From: CALBPI01 sp038524795
GTDB lineage: Bacteria > Pseudomonadota > Gammaproteobacteria > Steroidobacterales > Woeseiaceae
Assembly (NCBI GenBank): GCA_038524795.1
Contig: JBCBIJ010000010.1
Coordinates: forward strand, 1 to 64,000
Length of the DNA: 64,000 bases
Direction: 5' to 3'
Within the stretch, counting starts at the first letter, position 1; every line of letters starts with the position of its first letter. Positions 33,886 through 43,003 of this stretch are shown here, one piece after another. Both the position numbers and the translations under genes were made by a program. The notes below the pieces were generated by a model. It saw only the letters and a list, made by a program, of their open reading frames with translations, searched no databases and was not told the origin of the DNA.

Positions 33886-34872
33886 TCAGTCGAAGCGTCG
33901 AGACAGCGCGAACCGGAACACAATATCCGGCGCCGTCTCGACGTTGATGTCCTCATCAAAGGTGATATCGAGGCGCCAGTCGTCGTTGAAAGCGATGCTG
34001 CCGCCCGTTGTCAGCAGGACGCTCGTCGCGCTGAGCGGGGCGGGGCCATCTGCGACGGGGCCGGCGTGCAGCTGCAGTCGCGTCCCCAGTGTGAGCTTCG
34101 GCGTCACCGTGTAGCCCACGGCGACATGACCCAGCCAGGCGGTGCTGCTTTGGTCGCCTAGTGCCAGATCGGCATCACCGAGCGCGGCGACACCGGCAGA
34201 ACCCTCAAAGAGCCAGCGAGACGTGGGGGCCTGCCGACGCCAGTGCAGTACGGCGCTCACGTCGGTGCTGCCGCTGCCCGTCAGGTCCTGGGCGTCGCCC
34301 GTAGGCAGCTTGACCCCCAAGGCCAGCGACAGGCCGTGTCGTGCGAGCGGTTCAGGCGACCAGCTGGCCGCCAGGCGCACGTCGCCCAGGCCACGCGTGT
34401 TGCGGGTCAGGTCGATGACGGGTGTACCACCCCTCAGATACTCGAAGCGCAAGTCGTCGCGCGGTACGTCGTCGCGGATGCCGTCGGGAAACCCGAAGAA
34501 TTTGTGCCAGTCATCGATCAGCGGGTCGAGAGAGCCCGTCGCGTGCCAGATATACGGCACGGTGATCGCCACGCGCCAGTCGCGGCCCAGACTTGCGGTC
34601 CCGACGAGGTCCAGGACGTTGGTCTCGCCGTCGAACAGCACGATGTTGCTGCCTTCTGACTCACCGACAGAGTGGCTGGCCGTCGACAGGGATACGGTCA
34701 GGCCATCTTGTGACTTCGGCACGGGCGGTTCGAGTGCGAACAACGCGGCAACGGGAGACAGATTGCGCGCGCCCGCCGTGAAGTCCAGGTTCGCTTCGCC
34801 CTCTGCCAAGCCGGGCGACGCGCAGAGGCCAAACAGCAGCGCACAGCCAACCCGATGCCAACGGTTTTGCAT
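33886..34872 (-). CDS. DUF3187 family exported protein
   Basis: 328 residues with a signal peptide (MQNRWHRVGCALLFGLCASPGLA). The rest alternates beta-strand-like segments (GLGDVRLAASWSP, GLSLALGVKLPTGD, GGSIAFNDDWRLDITFDEDI) and ends in FRFALSRRFD, the appearance of an outer-membrane barrel. The TGSLDPLIDDWHKFFGFPDG block is typical of DUF3187 as I know it. The biochemical role is unknown. It is divergent from dacB. Confidence 0.8.
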   Translation of the reverse strand: MQNRWHRVGCALLFGLCASPGLAEGEANLDFTAGARNLSPVAALFALEPPVPKSQDGLTVSLSTASHSVGESEGSNIVLFDGETNVLDLVGTASLGRDWRVAITVPYIWHATGSLDPLIDDWHKFFGFPDGIRDDVPRDDLRFEYLRGGTPVIDLTRNTRGLGDVRLAASWSPEPLARHGLSLALGVKLPTGDAQDLTGSGSTDVSAVLHWRRQAPTSRWLFEGSAGVAALGDADLALGDQSSTAWLGHVAVGYTVTPKLTLGTRLQLHAGPVADGPAPLSATSVLLTTGGSIAFNDDWRLDITFDEDINVETAPDIVFRFALSRRFD

Positions 34873-34942
34873 ATTCGCGGTCCGATTCCGATAATCGTCG
34901 GGCGCAGCGGATCGCTGCGTGCGCGCAGCATAACGGAATCAC

Positions 34943-36475
34943 ATGACAAATCGGGGTTTCATCCAGGCCGTGGTCGCCCAGCTTGGCCTGGCCACAGCGG
35001 CCGTCTTCTGCGTCGCTTCACTGGCTGACAACGCACAGGCGGCCAGCAATGATCTGCCAGCCTCGCTGATCCGCACGTTGAACCGGTTCGACCTCGATCG
35101 CGATGGCCTCAGTGTGTACGTCGTCGACGTGGAAACCGGTCAGCCCGTCATCGACTACGCGGCCGATGTGCCGCGTAATCCGGCCTCGACGATGAAGCTT
35201 GTGACGACCTACGCGTCACTCGATGCGCTGACACCGGGCCACACCTGGGAAACCGAAGTGTTTGCGCTGGGCGAGATTGATGCCGACGGCGTGTTGCAGG
35301 GCGATCTCGGTTTGCGCGGCGGCGGTGATCCCTACCTTGTTGAGTCCGTGCTGTGGCAGCTCCTCACCGAGCTCCGGCGACGCGGTGTCAATCACATTGC
35401 CGGCGACATCGTGATCGACAACAGCCGCTTTGAGTTCGAGCCCGAGGATCCTGGTGCTTTTGACGGCGAGCCGCTGCGCGCCTACAACGTCGGCCCCGAT
35501 GCGATGCTCGTCAATTTCAAGGTCGTGCAATTCTGGTTCGAGCCCCTACCGGAGTCGCGCGCTGTGCGTATCACCTCGTTGCCTGAGTTGCCCAACCTCG
35601 AAGTGGTCAACGACATCGAGCTCGTGCGGGGACGCTGCCGGGGGTATCTGCGTGGCATCGAGATCGATGCCGAAACCGACGGGGACCGCGTACGGTTTCA
35701 CGGGCGCTTTCCCGACGGTTGTCAGCGCTATTCGCTGGGCCGCTCGCTGCTCACGCACGAGGACTACGCCTACGGTCTCATCCGGCAGTCCTGGGAGCGC
35801 CTGGGCGGCAGCATCAGCGGAGGCGTGCGGCAGGCCCCCATCGACACCGAGGCCGAGCCCATCATGAACTGGCCATCGCGGCCCTACGGCGAGGTCATTC
35901 GGCTCATCAACAAGCATTCCAATAATGTCATGACCCGCCAGGTGTTCCTGACGCTGGGCGCGCACTATTTCGGAGAGCCTGCGTCGCCTGACAAGGCGCG
36001 CGAGGCCGTGGCGCAATGGCTGGATGATCGCGGGCTCGAGTTTCCGGGCTTCTACATCGACAACGGCTCGGGCCTCTCCCGAGACTCCCGTATCACGGCG
36101 CGCAGTCTGGGCTCGCTGCTGGGGCACGCCTGGCGCAGTCCGTTCATGCCCGAGTTTTTGTCGTCGTTGTCGCTGGCAGGCACGGACGGCACCTTTCGGC
36201 GCCGACTCCGGCGCGGTCCGTTGACGGGGCGCGCGCATCTCAAGACGGGCAGGCTTGACGACGTGTCGGCCATGGCCGGGTATTTAATGGCTAACGATGG
36301 CCGCCGCTATATCGTGGTGACGTTGCACAATGCGCGCGGCGTTCACCGTGGCGGTGGTGAGGCCGTACAGGACGCGCTGTTGCGTTGGCTGTACGCTTAC
36401 ACGCCGCGCGAAGCCGGGCCTGTGCTGACACAGTTGCCCGAAGACAGCGGCGACGCAATGACCGGGAGCGACTGA
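34943..36475 (+). CDS. dacB: D-alanyl-D-alanine carboxypeptidase/endopeptidase (PBP4 type)
   Basis: 510 residues, peptidase S13. A signal region (1-34) is followed by the SxxK motif S82-T-M-K85, the SxN motif in HSNNVMTRQ and the KTG motif in HLKTGRLDDVSAMAGYL. An insertion between the first and second motifs (about 130-290) is typical of class C PBP4, which trims peptidoglycan side chains and cuts crosslinks in the periplasm. Its stop overlaps the next start (TGATG at 36473-36477). Confidence 0.95.
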   Translation: MTNRGFIQAVVAQLGLATAAVFCVASLADNAQAASNDLPASLIRTLNRFDLDRDGLSVYVVDVETGQPVIDYAADVPRNPASTMKLVTTYASLDALTPGHTWETEVFALGEIDADGVLQGDLGLRGGGDPYLVESVLWQLLTELRRRGVNHIAGDIVIDNSRFEFEPEDPGAFDGEPLRAYNVGPDAMLVNFKVVQFWFEPLPESRAVRITSLPELPNLEVVNDIELVRGRCRGYLRGIEIDAETDGDRVRFHGRFPDGCQRYSLGRSLLTHEDYAYGLIRQSWERLGGSISGGVRQAPIDTEAEPIMNWPSRPYGEVIRLINKHSNNVMTRQVFLTLGAHYFGEPASPDKAREAVAQWLDDRGLEFPGFYIDNGSGLSRDSRITARSLGSLLGHAWRSPFMPEFLSSLSLAGTDGTFRRRLRRGPLTGRAHLKTGRLDDVSAMAGYLMANDGRRYIVVTLHNARGVHRGGGEAVQDALLRWLYAYTPREAGPVLTQLPEDSGDAMTGSD

Positions 36476-37083
36476 TGAACACTGGGCTTCGAACACTGAC
36501 CGCGGTGGCGATGCTGGCGTGCGCCATGCAGGCCGGCGCGCAGACGCAAACGGCCTATGTCACGGACGTCCTGCGACTAGGGCTGCACCGCGCCGCGGAC
36601 ACTTCGGACGCACCGTTCCGGTCGCTCGAGAGCGGCCAGGAGATGACCGTGCTCGAGCGTTCCCGGCTCTATGCGCGCATTCGGCTGCCAGACGGCACCG
36701 AGGGCTACGTCAAGGCGGGCTTTCTCGTCGATGACAAGCCGGCACGCCTCGTCGTCACCGAGACGCGTGAGGCACTGGCGGCGTCGGAGGCCACCCTCGC
36801 ATCGGTGCGCGATGAATTCAGTGGGTCCGCGAATCGCATCGCGGGCCTGGAGTCGGATTTGCAGGGTGCGCGCGATGCGGTGGCCAACCTGCAGACGCAG
36901 TATGACGACGCGGCCGCAGCAAACGCCGACTACGAGCGCAAAATGCGCGTCTACGGCCTGGCTTTGCCCTGGCCGCTCGCGCTGGGCGCCGTGCTGGTCT
37001 CCCTCGTGCTGGGCTTCGTGGGTGGCTTCTGGTGGATCGACAGCCGCAGCCGTAAACGCCACGGTGGCTTCCGGATTTACTGA
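36475..37083 (+). CDS. SH3-domain membrane protein (TIGR04211-like)
   Basis: 202 residues: signal peptide (1-22, ending AGA), a bacterial SH3 domain (about 25-88; TAYVTDVLRLGLHR...MTVLERSRLYARIRLPDGTEGYVKAGFL), a coiled coil (about 95-158), and a C-terminal membrane helix (PWPLALGAVLVSLVLGFVGGFWWI) with a basic tail. The layout matches the SH3 family of gammaproteobacteria that includes YgiM. Coupling to dacB suggests a peptidoglycan-related role. The start is the ATG at 36475, overlapping the dacB stop. Confidence 0.85.
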   Translation: MNTGLRTLTAVAMLACAMQAGAQTQTAYVTDVLRLGLHRAADTSDAPFRSLESGQEMTVLERSRLYARIRLPDGTEGYVKAGFLVDDKPARLVVTETREALAASEATLASVRDEFSGSANRIAGLESDLQGARDAVANLQTQYDDAAAANADYERKMRVYGLALPWPLALGAVLVSLVLGFVGGFWWIDSRSRKRHGGFRIY

Positions 37084-37230
37084 GCAATTCGCCCGATGCG
37101 CCGATCTGGTGCGAACCCAGGCGGGACGGGGCCCTGAGACCTCGATCACGGAAACCGAGGCCCGCTTTACGTAAGGTCATGGACCTGCCCACGTTGCACG
37201 AGTCGGTGCGACGCCACGAGGCACAAGTGC

Positions 37231-39120
37231 ATGGCGACGCTCAACGAACAACAACTCGAAGACGGCGACACCGGCGAACTGCGCGATGCCATGAAGGCAA
37301 TGCGCGACGAGCTGGATCTCATCTACCACGTCGATGAGAAGGTCGCACAGGAACCGCACGGTCAGGCGCGCCTGAGCCGGCTGTTGGGTGAACTCACCCG
37401 TTTCCTCAACATGAGCTACACGGTGCTGCTGATCCCGTCGAAGCACATTCGCATCAGCATCACCCACAGCAACTGGAAGCCGGTTGACCGACGCAAGCTC
37501 GACGCCACGATGCTGCGCCAGCTGTTCCCGAAGTACTCGACCTACACCAAGCCCGTGTTGCTGCAGATGCAGTCACCACCCTCCGGGGCACGTGGGCGCA
37601 TCGACCCCTACCAGTTGATTCTGTATCCGGTCATGGACCGCTCGGGCGACGCCGTTGGCGTCCTGGCGACGTTTTGCCAGGTCGAGGGTAAGCCGTTGTC
37701 TGTTTCCGCTGAGCGATTGGTGCGCTACGTCGGCCGATTTGCCAAGCGCATCATCGATGACAGTTACGACCAGCTCACAGGCCTGATGCGACGCAACGAC
37801 TTCGTGTCGGTCATGGACAGTTCGATCGGTGAGCTGCAGGACGCGCAGGACACCCACTGCCTCGTCTACTTCGACGTCGACCAGCTCACCGTTTTCAATG
37901 ACACCTTCGACCAGCGCGCCGGCGACGAGGTACTGGTTCGCGTCGCCAACCTGTTGCAGTCAGAAATGCCGACGGGCGCGACACTTGCGCGAATCGGCGG
38001 CGATAAATTTGCGGTGCTCATGCGCTACCGGGACGTCGATGCTGGTGTCGCCTTTGCCGAACGTGTCCGTGGTCAGTCGCAGAAGCTACTCTATGCACGC
38101 GGCAAGAAGACCTTCCCGGTCACGCTGTCGGCGGGGGTGGTCGCACTCAACGACTACGAGTCGTCGGAGGAGAGCCCGCTCATTGTTGCGCGCATGGCCT
38201 GCGAAAAGGCCAAAGATCATGGCGGTGACCGCGTCGAGTGCTTCGACTCGACCGACAAGAGCATCGTACGTCGCGTCGACAACCTGCAGTTGTTTGCGCA
38301 GCTGCAGGAAGCCATCACCAACGAGGCATTCACGCTCGATGCACAGCCCATTGTGCCGCTCGTCAGTGACGTCGGTTCTGTGCACTACGAGATTCTGCTG
38401 CGTATGAATGGCCCGAGTGGCGACGTCATGCTGCCCGAGAAGTTCTTTGCCGCGGCCGAGCACTACCAGATGATGCCGCGCATCGACCGCTTCGTGATCC
38501 AGTCTTTCTTCGAATCTGTCGGTCGTCATTCGGGCACCATGGCACTGCACGAGGCTTCGTTTGCACTGAACCTGTCTGGTCAGTCATTGGGTGAGCCCGC
38601 GTTCCATGAGTTCGTACGCCAGGCCGTGCTCAATGGCTCGCTGTCGCCCGAACAGATTTGCTTCGAGATAACGGAGACAGCGGCTATCGCCAATCGCGAA
38701 GGCGCCATCGCCTTCATGAACACTATGCGTGAGCTGGGGTGCCGATTCGCACTCGACGACTTCGGCGCCGGCCTGAGCTCGTTCGCGTACCTACGCGATC
38801 TGCCTGTGGACATTCTGAAGATCGACGGCAGCTTCGTGCGCGACATGGACACCAACAAAGTGTCGGAGTCGATGGTCGCGGCCTCCGCCCAGGTGGCCCG
38901 CGTTATGGGGCTCAAGACCGTCGCCGAGTTTGTCGAGACCGAAGCGGTCCGAGACGGTCTCGTACAGCTGGGCGTCGACTACGGACAGGGGTTCCTGCTC
39001 GGCAAGCCCAAGCCGCTGGACGCACGCCTCGAAGCGCTCTCGGAGGGCACGAACGAAGGCATGCTCAACCTCACGGGCCTGCTTGAGGCCGAGCGCTCGA
39101 ACACGGGCACGCTGGGCTAG
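37231..39120 (+). CDS. GGDEF/EAL protein with degenerate GGDEF motif
   Basis: 629 residues: an N-terminal GAF-like region (about 45-175), a GGDEF domain (about 180-340) and an EAL domain (about 355-600). The cyclase signature reads RIGGDKF, with Lys for the catalytic Glu, so diguanylate cyclase activity is probably lost. The EAL side keeps most catalytic residues (motif YEILLRMN, LNLSGQSL, CFEITETAAI, DDFGAGLSS, KIDGSF, AEFVET), so cyclic-di-GMP phosphodiesterase activity is plausible, with the GGDEF domain as a GTP sensor. There is no membrane segment; it is cytoplasmic. It is a single-gene unit. Confidence 0.9.
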   Translation: MATLNEQQLEDGDTGELRDAMKAMRDELDLIYHVDEKVAQEPHGQARLSRLLGELTRFLNMSYTVLLIPSKHIRISITHSNWKPVDRRKLDATMLRQLFPKYSTYTKPVLLQMQSPPSGARGRIDPYQLILYPVMDRSGDAVGVLATFCQVEGKPLSVSAERLVRYVGRFAKRIIDDSYDQLTGLMRRNDFVSVMDSSIGELQDAQDTHCLVYFDVDQLTVFNDTFDQRAGDEVLVRVANLLQSEMPTGATLARIGGDKFAVLMRYRDVDAGVAFAERVRGQSQKLLYARGKKTFPVTLSAGVVALNDYESSEESPLIVARMACEKAKDHGGDRVECFDSTDKSIVRRVDNLQLFAQLQEAITNEAFTLDAQPIVPLVSDVGSVHYEILLRMNGPSGDVMLPEKFFAAAEHYQMMPRIDRFVIQSFFESVGRHSGTMALHEASFALNLSGQSLGEPAFHEFVRQAVLNGSLSPEQICFEITETAAIANREGAIAFMNTMRELGCRFALDDFGAGLSSFAYLRDLPVDILKIDGSFVRDMDTNKVSESMVAASAQVARVMGLKTVAEFVETEAVRDGLVQLGVDYGQGFLLGKPKPLDARLEALSEGTNEGMLNLTGLLEAERSNTGTLG

Positions 39121-39194
39121 TTCGAGCTGCCCGGGCGCGCCCCGGGCGCTAGACTCAAACCATCGGCCCGCAGAGGGCGCCCCAATCACTCGTT

Positions 39195-39650
39195 GTGCCC
39201 AGACTCCTCGTCGTCAGTCACACCCCCTCGGAGAACACGCAGCGTATTGCGGCAGCGGTCCGTGAACGGCTTGCCGACGTGGATGGGCTGCAGCTGCGCT
39301 GGTTACCCCCGCTGGCCGCAACGCCTGCTGATGTGGCGTGGTGCGACGCTGTCGCCATCGGCACCACAGAGAACTTTGGCAGCATGGCGGGTCGGAGCAA
39401 GGACTGGTTTGAGCGCATCTACTACCCCTGCCGGGAGCTGACACCGGGGTTGCCCGTGGTGGCCTGGGTGCGCGCGGGGGAGGACGGGACCGGGAGCTGC
39501 GTGCAGCTCGAGCGCATCGTCAAAGGACTGACCTGGCGCTGGGCGCAGCCGCCTTTGGTGCTGCACGGCGCTTGGGATCCGGATTTCCCCGAGCAGGCGG
39601 CCACGCTTGCCGAAACGCTGGCTGAAGGTCTGGTTGCCGGCATCTTCTGA
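39195..39650 (+). CDS. flavodoxin-like protein
   Basis: 151 residues starting at GTG (39195). The flavodoxin fold is visible: first strand and phosphate loop LLVVSHTPSENTQRIAAAV, then AIGTTENFGSMAGRSKDWFERIYY, and LPVVAWVRAGEDGTGSCVQLERIV. The phosphate loop has SHTPSENTQ in place of the classical TxTGxT, so FMN binding is likely but not certain. Redox partner unknown. No Shine-Dalgarno is clear. The sequence from its stop codon onward forms a GACCCG/CGGGTC hairpin (39649-39662), with seven T at 39671-39677, a possible weak terminator. Confidence 0.75.
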   Translation: MPRLLVVSHTPSENTQRIAAAVRERLADVDGLQLRWLPPLAATPADVAWCDAVAIGTTENFGSMAGRSKDWFERIYYPCRELTPGLPVVAWVRAGEDGTGSCVQLERIVKGLTWRWAQPPLVLHGAWDPDFPEQAATLAETLAEGLVAGIF

Positions 39651-39763
39651 CCCGTTCGGGTCGCTTCAGATTTTTTTCGCATCCGGTGGGATAAACCGCC
39701 CGCATAGCGCAGTTCCCCTGTGAGCGCTCATCGGGAGGGCTCACTTGCTTGGGGATCTGGGAC

Positions 39764-39910
39764 ATGAATACGACGCAGCGACAACACGCAGGTAGCGATT
39801 TTGGCGGCGGTCTGACGGACCGCGAGCTCAGCACTTCGGTGCTTTGCCTGGCCGGGATCTATGCGACGTTCCTGCTCGCCGTGATCGTCCTGAATCTGGC
39901 TTGGCTCTGA
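39764..39910 (+). CDS. 48-residue putative single-span membrane peptide
   Basis: ATG at 39764 to TGA at 39908-39910. A polar N-terminus (MNTTQRQHAGSDFGGGLTDREL) is followed by one hydrophobic span (STSVLCLAGIYATFLLAVIVLNLAWL). A purine-rich GGGGATCTGGG lies a few bases upstream. The upstream 110 nt are rich in inverted repeats (TGAGCGCTCA at 39721-39730; GTGAGC/GCTCAC at 39720-39744), and a strong terminator follows at 39984-40051. I do not recognise it; the tight hydrophobic organisation argues that it is real. Confidence 0.5.
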   Translation: MNTTQRQHAGSDFGGGLTDRELSTSVLCLAGIYATFLLAVIVLNLAWL

Positions 39911-39983
39911 CGCGGGTCACCAGGTGCGAGAACCAGGGATCGGTTCAAGAGCAAGATAAAGGGTAAGAAATACCCGCTGTTGT

Positions 39984-40051
39984 ACGTCGTCGGGTGCCGG
40001 GAAAACCCCTTCAGCACACGCCTTTTTCGGGGCCCGACGACGTTTTTTTTT
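39984..40051 (+). terminator. strong intrinsic terminator between the membrane peptide and glnE
   Basis: ACGTCGTCGGG (39984-39994) pairs perfectly with CCCGACGACGT (40033-40043), with a 38-nt insert that has its own GGG-AAAA-CCC hairpin. A nine-T run at 40043-40051 follows. A smaller hairpin GGGTA/TACCC precedes at 39961-39975. It lies only 30 nt before the glnE ATG, so it ends the upstream unit or acts as an attenuator. Confidence 0.8.
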
Positions 40052-40068
40052 GGCGCCGATCGCTGCGC

Positions 40069-40074
40069 TACACT
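40069..40074 (+). promoter_or_regulatory. possible -10 box of glnE
   Basis: TACACT lies 6 bp before the glnE ATG at 40081, with TTTTTG 16 bp upstream as a weak -35. If used, transcription would begin at or next to the start codon and the message would be nearly leaderless. The box quality is modest. Confidence 0.3.
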
Positions 40075-40080
40075 GCCCCG

Positions 40081-42954
40081 ATGTCGTTCTCGCTCGAAGC
40101 TGCACTGCGCCCGGCGTCGTTCGCATCGCTTATCGATGACCACCAGCTCGGGAATCTCGCCGACTGGCTGGCGAGCCTGGGTCACCCCGAGCTCGCAGCC
40201 CGGCTCGAGTTGGCATCCGCCGAAGCATCCGGTCAATCCTGGTGGCGCGCGCTGGCGGCCAGCGAATTTCTGAGACGCAGCATCGCTGCCGAACCCGCCA
40301 CGGCGCTGGCCGTGATGGAGGGGGCCACACCCGATACCGTTTCAAGCCTCGAGGCGGCTCCGCGCGATGACGCCAAGGCGCTGGGCCTTGCGCTACGCAC
40401 GCACCGTCGTCGCGTGATGCTGGCCATCGCCTGGCGTGACCTCGCCGATCGTTCGGGTCTTGCGGAGACGCTCGAGGCGTTGTCGGCGCTTGCCGATCAA
40501 TGCCTCGGTGCAGCGCTGGCAGCCGCGAGGCTTGCCATGCACCGGCGCCACGGGGAGCTTCGCGACGCTGACGGCGCCGTGATTCCGCTGTTCGTGATCT
40601 GCATGGGCAAGCTTGGCGGGCGTGAGCTCAATTTTTCATCAGACATCGATATCATTTTCGCCTACCCCGTTGACGGTGAGAGCGACGGGCGTCGCCCGCT
40701 CAGCGCCTCGGAGTACTGCCTGCGCGAGGCGCGCATCGTCATCGATCTCATCGACAGCAACACGGCGGCCGGGCGCGTCTTTCGCGTCGACACGCGCTTG
40801 CGACCGTTCGGAGAGGCGGGGCCGCTGGCCATCAGTTTCCCGGCACTTGAAAACTACCTGCAGCTTCACGGCCGAGACTGGGAGCGCTACGCCTTCGTCA
40901 AGGCCCGGTTCGTGGCGGGTGAGGGCACGGCCCTTGCGCCGGCACTCGCGTTTCACGAGACAGTGATTCGCCCGTTCGTCTATCGGCGTTACCTCGACTT
41001 CGGTGTGCTCGCGTCGCTGCGCGATATGAAGGCCATGATTGCGCGTGAGGTGCAGCGCCGCGACCTTGTTGACCACCTCAAACTGGGACCCGGCGGCATC
41101 CGCGAAGTTGAGTTCGTGGCCCAGTCGCTGCAGCTTATCCGCGGCGGCCAGATGAGCCAGCTCCGAACGGAGCGCTTGTATGCGGCACTCGACGCCATCG
41201 CTGCCGCCGGATTACTTGACGCGACAGCAGCGGACAATCTGCGCCGCGGCTACGACGTGCTGCGCGTGTGCGAGAACCGTATGCAGGCTCTCGACGATCG
41301 CCAGGTCCACGCCTTACCGACCGATGAGGCGGGTCGGCGTCTGCTCACGCTCGCAATGGGCACTGCGGACTGGGAAGCGCTGCGCCACGATCTCGACGGG
41401 CATCGGCGCCTCGTGTCCGAGGCGTTCGAGGCCATGCTGTTCCAGGCGGAGGTAGGCGACGACGAGGGTGCCCGTTGGCTCGACCAGTCGCCAGAGGTGC
41501 TTGAGACAGCCGTATCGGACTGCGGGATCGCCGATCCCGAGGGCGTATCCGCGGCACTGACTAAGTTTCGAAAACAGATCGCGCGAACGCCCATCGATAC
41601 CGTGTCGCGCGAGCGGCTCGAGCGTTTCATCAGTGGTGTGATCAAGGCGCTCGCGGCGCACCCCGAGCCCGCCGTCGCCCTGCAACGGGTTCTGGGTGTC
41701 GCCGCTGCTGTATTGCGGCGCAGCGCGTATCTGGCATTGCTCAACGAGCAGCCTGCAGCACTCGAGCGGCTGGTGTCGCTCGCCGGCATGAGTGGATTCT
41801 TGGCCGATCAGCTGGCGGCACATCCGCCACTGCTCGATTCGCTGCTGGATACGCGCTGGTCGCTGGCGCCGTTGGATCGTTCCGCGCTGGCTGATGATCT
41901 CGCGGCCGTCGAGGCGGACCTTGGGCCCGCCGACAGCGAAGCCCGGGTACAGGCGCTGGCGCGTTTTGCACGCGCGGCCTGGTTTCGCATTGCCGTGGCT
42001 GATGTCAGCGAAACGCTGCCGCTCATGAAGGTGAGTGACCGGCTCACGGACGTGGCCGAGATTGTGCTCGAGCGTGTGCTCGATATCGCCTGGTCTGATC
42101 TCGTGGCACGTCACGGTCGGCCACCGGGTTGCAGTGACGACCAGAGTCGGTTTGCCATCGTGGCCTACGGCAAGCTCGGCGGCTGGGAGCTTGGCTACGG
42201 CTCGGACCTCGACATTGTGTTCCTGCACGACGTGGGCGCGGGCGACACCGATGGTGCGCAGCCCATCGATGCGACGATGTTCGTCATGCGCCTCGCGCGG
42301 CGAATCGTCCATCTGCTCAGCGTGCAGACGGGCGATGGACAGCTCTACGAAGTCGACACGCGGCTGCGTCCGAGCGGTCGGTCGGGTCTGCTGGTGTCCA
42401 GCCTGAGCGCGTTTCGTCGTTACCAGGCGGAAGACGCCTGGACCTGGGAGCATCAGGCGCTGACGCGGGCGCGTGCGGTTGCCGGGGACGCGGACGTTTG
42501 TAAGCGGTTCGAGACGCTGCGCACCGAGGTGCTGTGCCGCGACGTGCGCCGGGTGACGCTGGCCCAGGACGTCGTCGCCATGCGCAAGAAAATGCGCGAC
42601 AACCTGTCCGAAGCCAAAGCCGGCGAGTTCGACATCAAGCAGGACCGCGGGGGCATGGGGGACCTTGAGTTTTTGGTGCAATACCTCGTGCTGCGCCACG
42701 CCTGCGAGGTCCCGGCTGTGGCCGACTGGAGCGATAACATGCGCCAGCTCGACAGCCTGGCGAATGCCGGGCTGCTCGATGCCGACACGGCCTCGGGGCT
42801 CCAGCAGGCCTACCGCGCCTTCCGTGCCGTCATTCACCGGCGTTCGCTCGATCGACGCGGGCGCGTTGTCAACGACCAGCAGTTGCCCGATGCGCGCGCC
42901 TGCGTCCGTGCGGCTTGGGACGGCGTTTTGGGTGACGTGAGCCCCGCCAGCTGA
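40081..42954 (+). CDS. glnE: glutamine synthetase adenylyltransferase/deadenylylase
   Basis: 957 residues from the ATG at 40081; the longer frame back to 39994 overlaps a terminator. Two nucleotidyltransferase domains carry the motifs GKLGGRELNFSSDIDIIF (about 175-192, deadenylylation half) and GKLGGWELGYGSDLDIVFLHD (about 694-714, adenylylation half), each followed by PII-uridylyltransferase-like helical regions. It covalently turns glutamine synthetase off and on in response to PII and glutamine. Full length (946 in E. coli). Neither glnA nor glnB is in the window; its LPS neighbours match gammaproteobacterial gene order. Confidence 0.96.
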   Translation: MSFSLEAALRPASFASLIDDHQLGNLADWLASLGHPELAARLELASAEASGQSWWRALAASEFLRRSIAAEPATALAVMEGATPDTVSSLEAAPRDDAKALGLALRTHRRRVMLAIAWRDLADRSGLAETLEALSALADQCLGAALAAARLAMHRRHGELRDADGAVIPLFVICMGKLGGRELNFSSDIDIIFAYPVDGESDGRRPLSASEYCLREARIVIDLIDSNTAAGRVFRVDTRLRPFGEAGPLAISFPALENYLQLHGRDWERYAFVKARFVAGEGTALAPALAFHETVIRPFVYRRYLDFGVLASLRDMKAMIAREVQRRDLVDHLKLGPGGIREVEFVAQSLQLIRGGQMSQLRTERLYAALDAIAAAGLLDATAADNLRRGYDVLRVCENRMQALDDRQVHALPTDEAGRRLLTLAMGTADWEALRHDLDGHRRLVSEAFEAMLFQAEVGDDEGARWLDQSPEVLETAVSDCGIADPEGVSAALTKFRKQIARTPIDTVSRERLERFISGVIKALAAHPEPAVALQRVLGVAAAVLRRSAYLALLNEQPAALERLVSLAGMSGFLADQLAAHPPLLDSLLDTRWSLAPLDRSALADDLAAVEADLGPADSEARVQALARFARAAWFRIAVADVSETLPLMKVSDRLTDVAEIVLERVLDIAWSDLVARHGRPPGCSDDQSRFAIVAYGKLGGWELGYGSDLDIVFLHDVGAGDTDGAQPIDATMFVMRLARRIVHLLSVQTGDGQLYEVDTRLRPSGRSGLLVSSLSAFRRYQAEDAWTWEHQALTRARAVAGDADVCKRFETLRTEVLCRDVRRVTLAQDVVAMRKKMRDNLSEAKAGEFDIKQDRGGMGDLEFLVQYLVLRHACEVPAVADWSDNMRQLDSLANAGLLDADTASGLQQAYRAFRAVIHRRSLDRRGRVVNDQQLPDARACVRAAWDGVLGDVSPAS

Positions 42955-42963
42955 CGGCCCGCT

Positions 42964-42972
42964 TGCTATAAT
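42964..42972 (+). promoter_or_regulatory. extended -10 promoter of the zinc-finger/hldD/waaF operon
   Basis: TGCTATAAT is a perfect TATAAT at 42967-42972 with the extended TG at 42964-42965, just after the glnE stop. No good -35 is seen, which extended -10 promoters tolerate. Transcription would start near 42979, 25 nt before the GTG at 43004. Confidence 0.6.
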
Positions 42973-43003
42973 CCGAGGCTGTTACGAACCCGGAGAATCT
43001 TAC

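Noticed and set aside
39994..40080. N-terminal extension of GlnE
   Set aside because: The extra 29 residues are translated from a strong terminator hairpin and T run and do not resemble GlnE.
41314..42837. 507-residue open frame on the minus strand
   Set aside because: Entirely antisense to glnE, whose two nucleotidyltransferase motifs are intact; composition is typical of a shadow frame.
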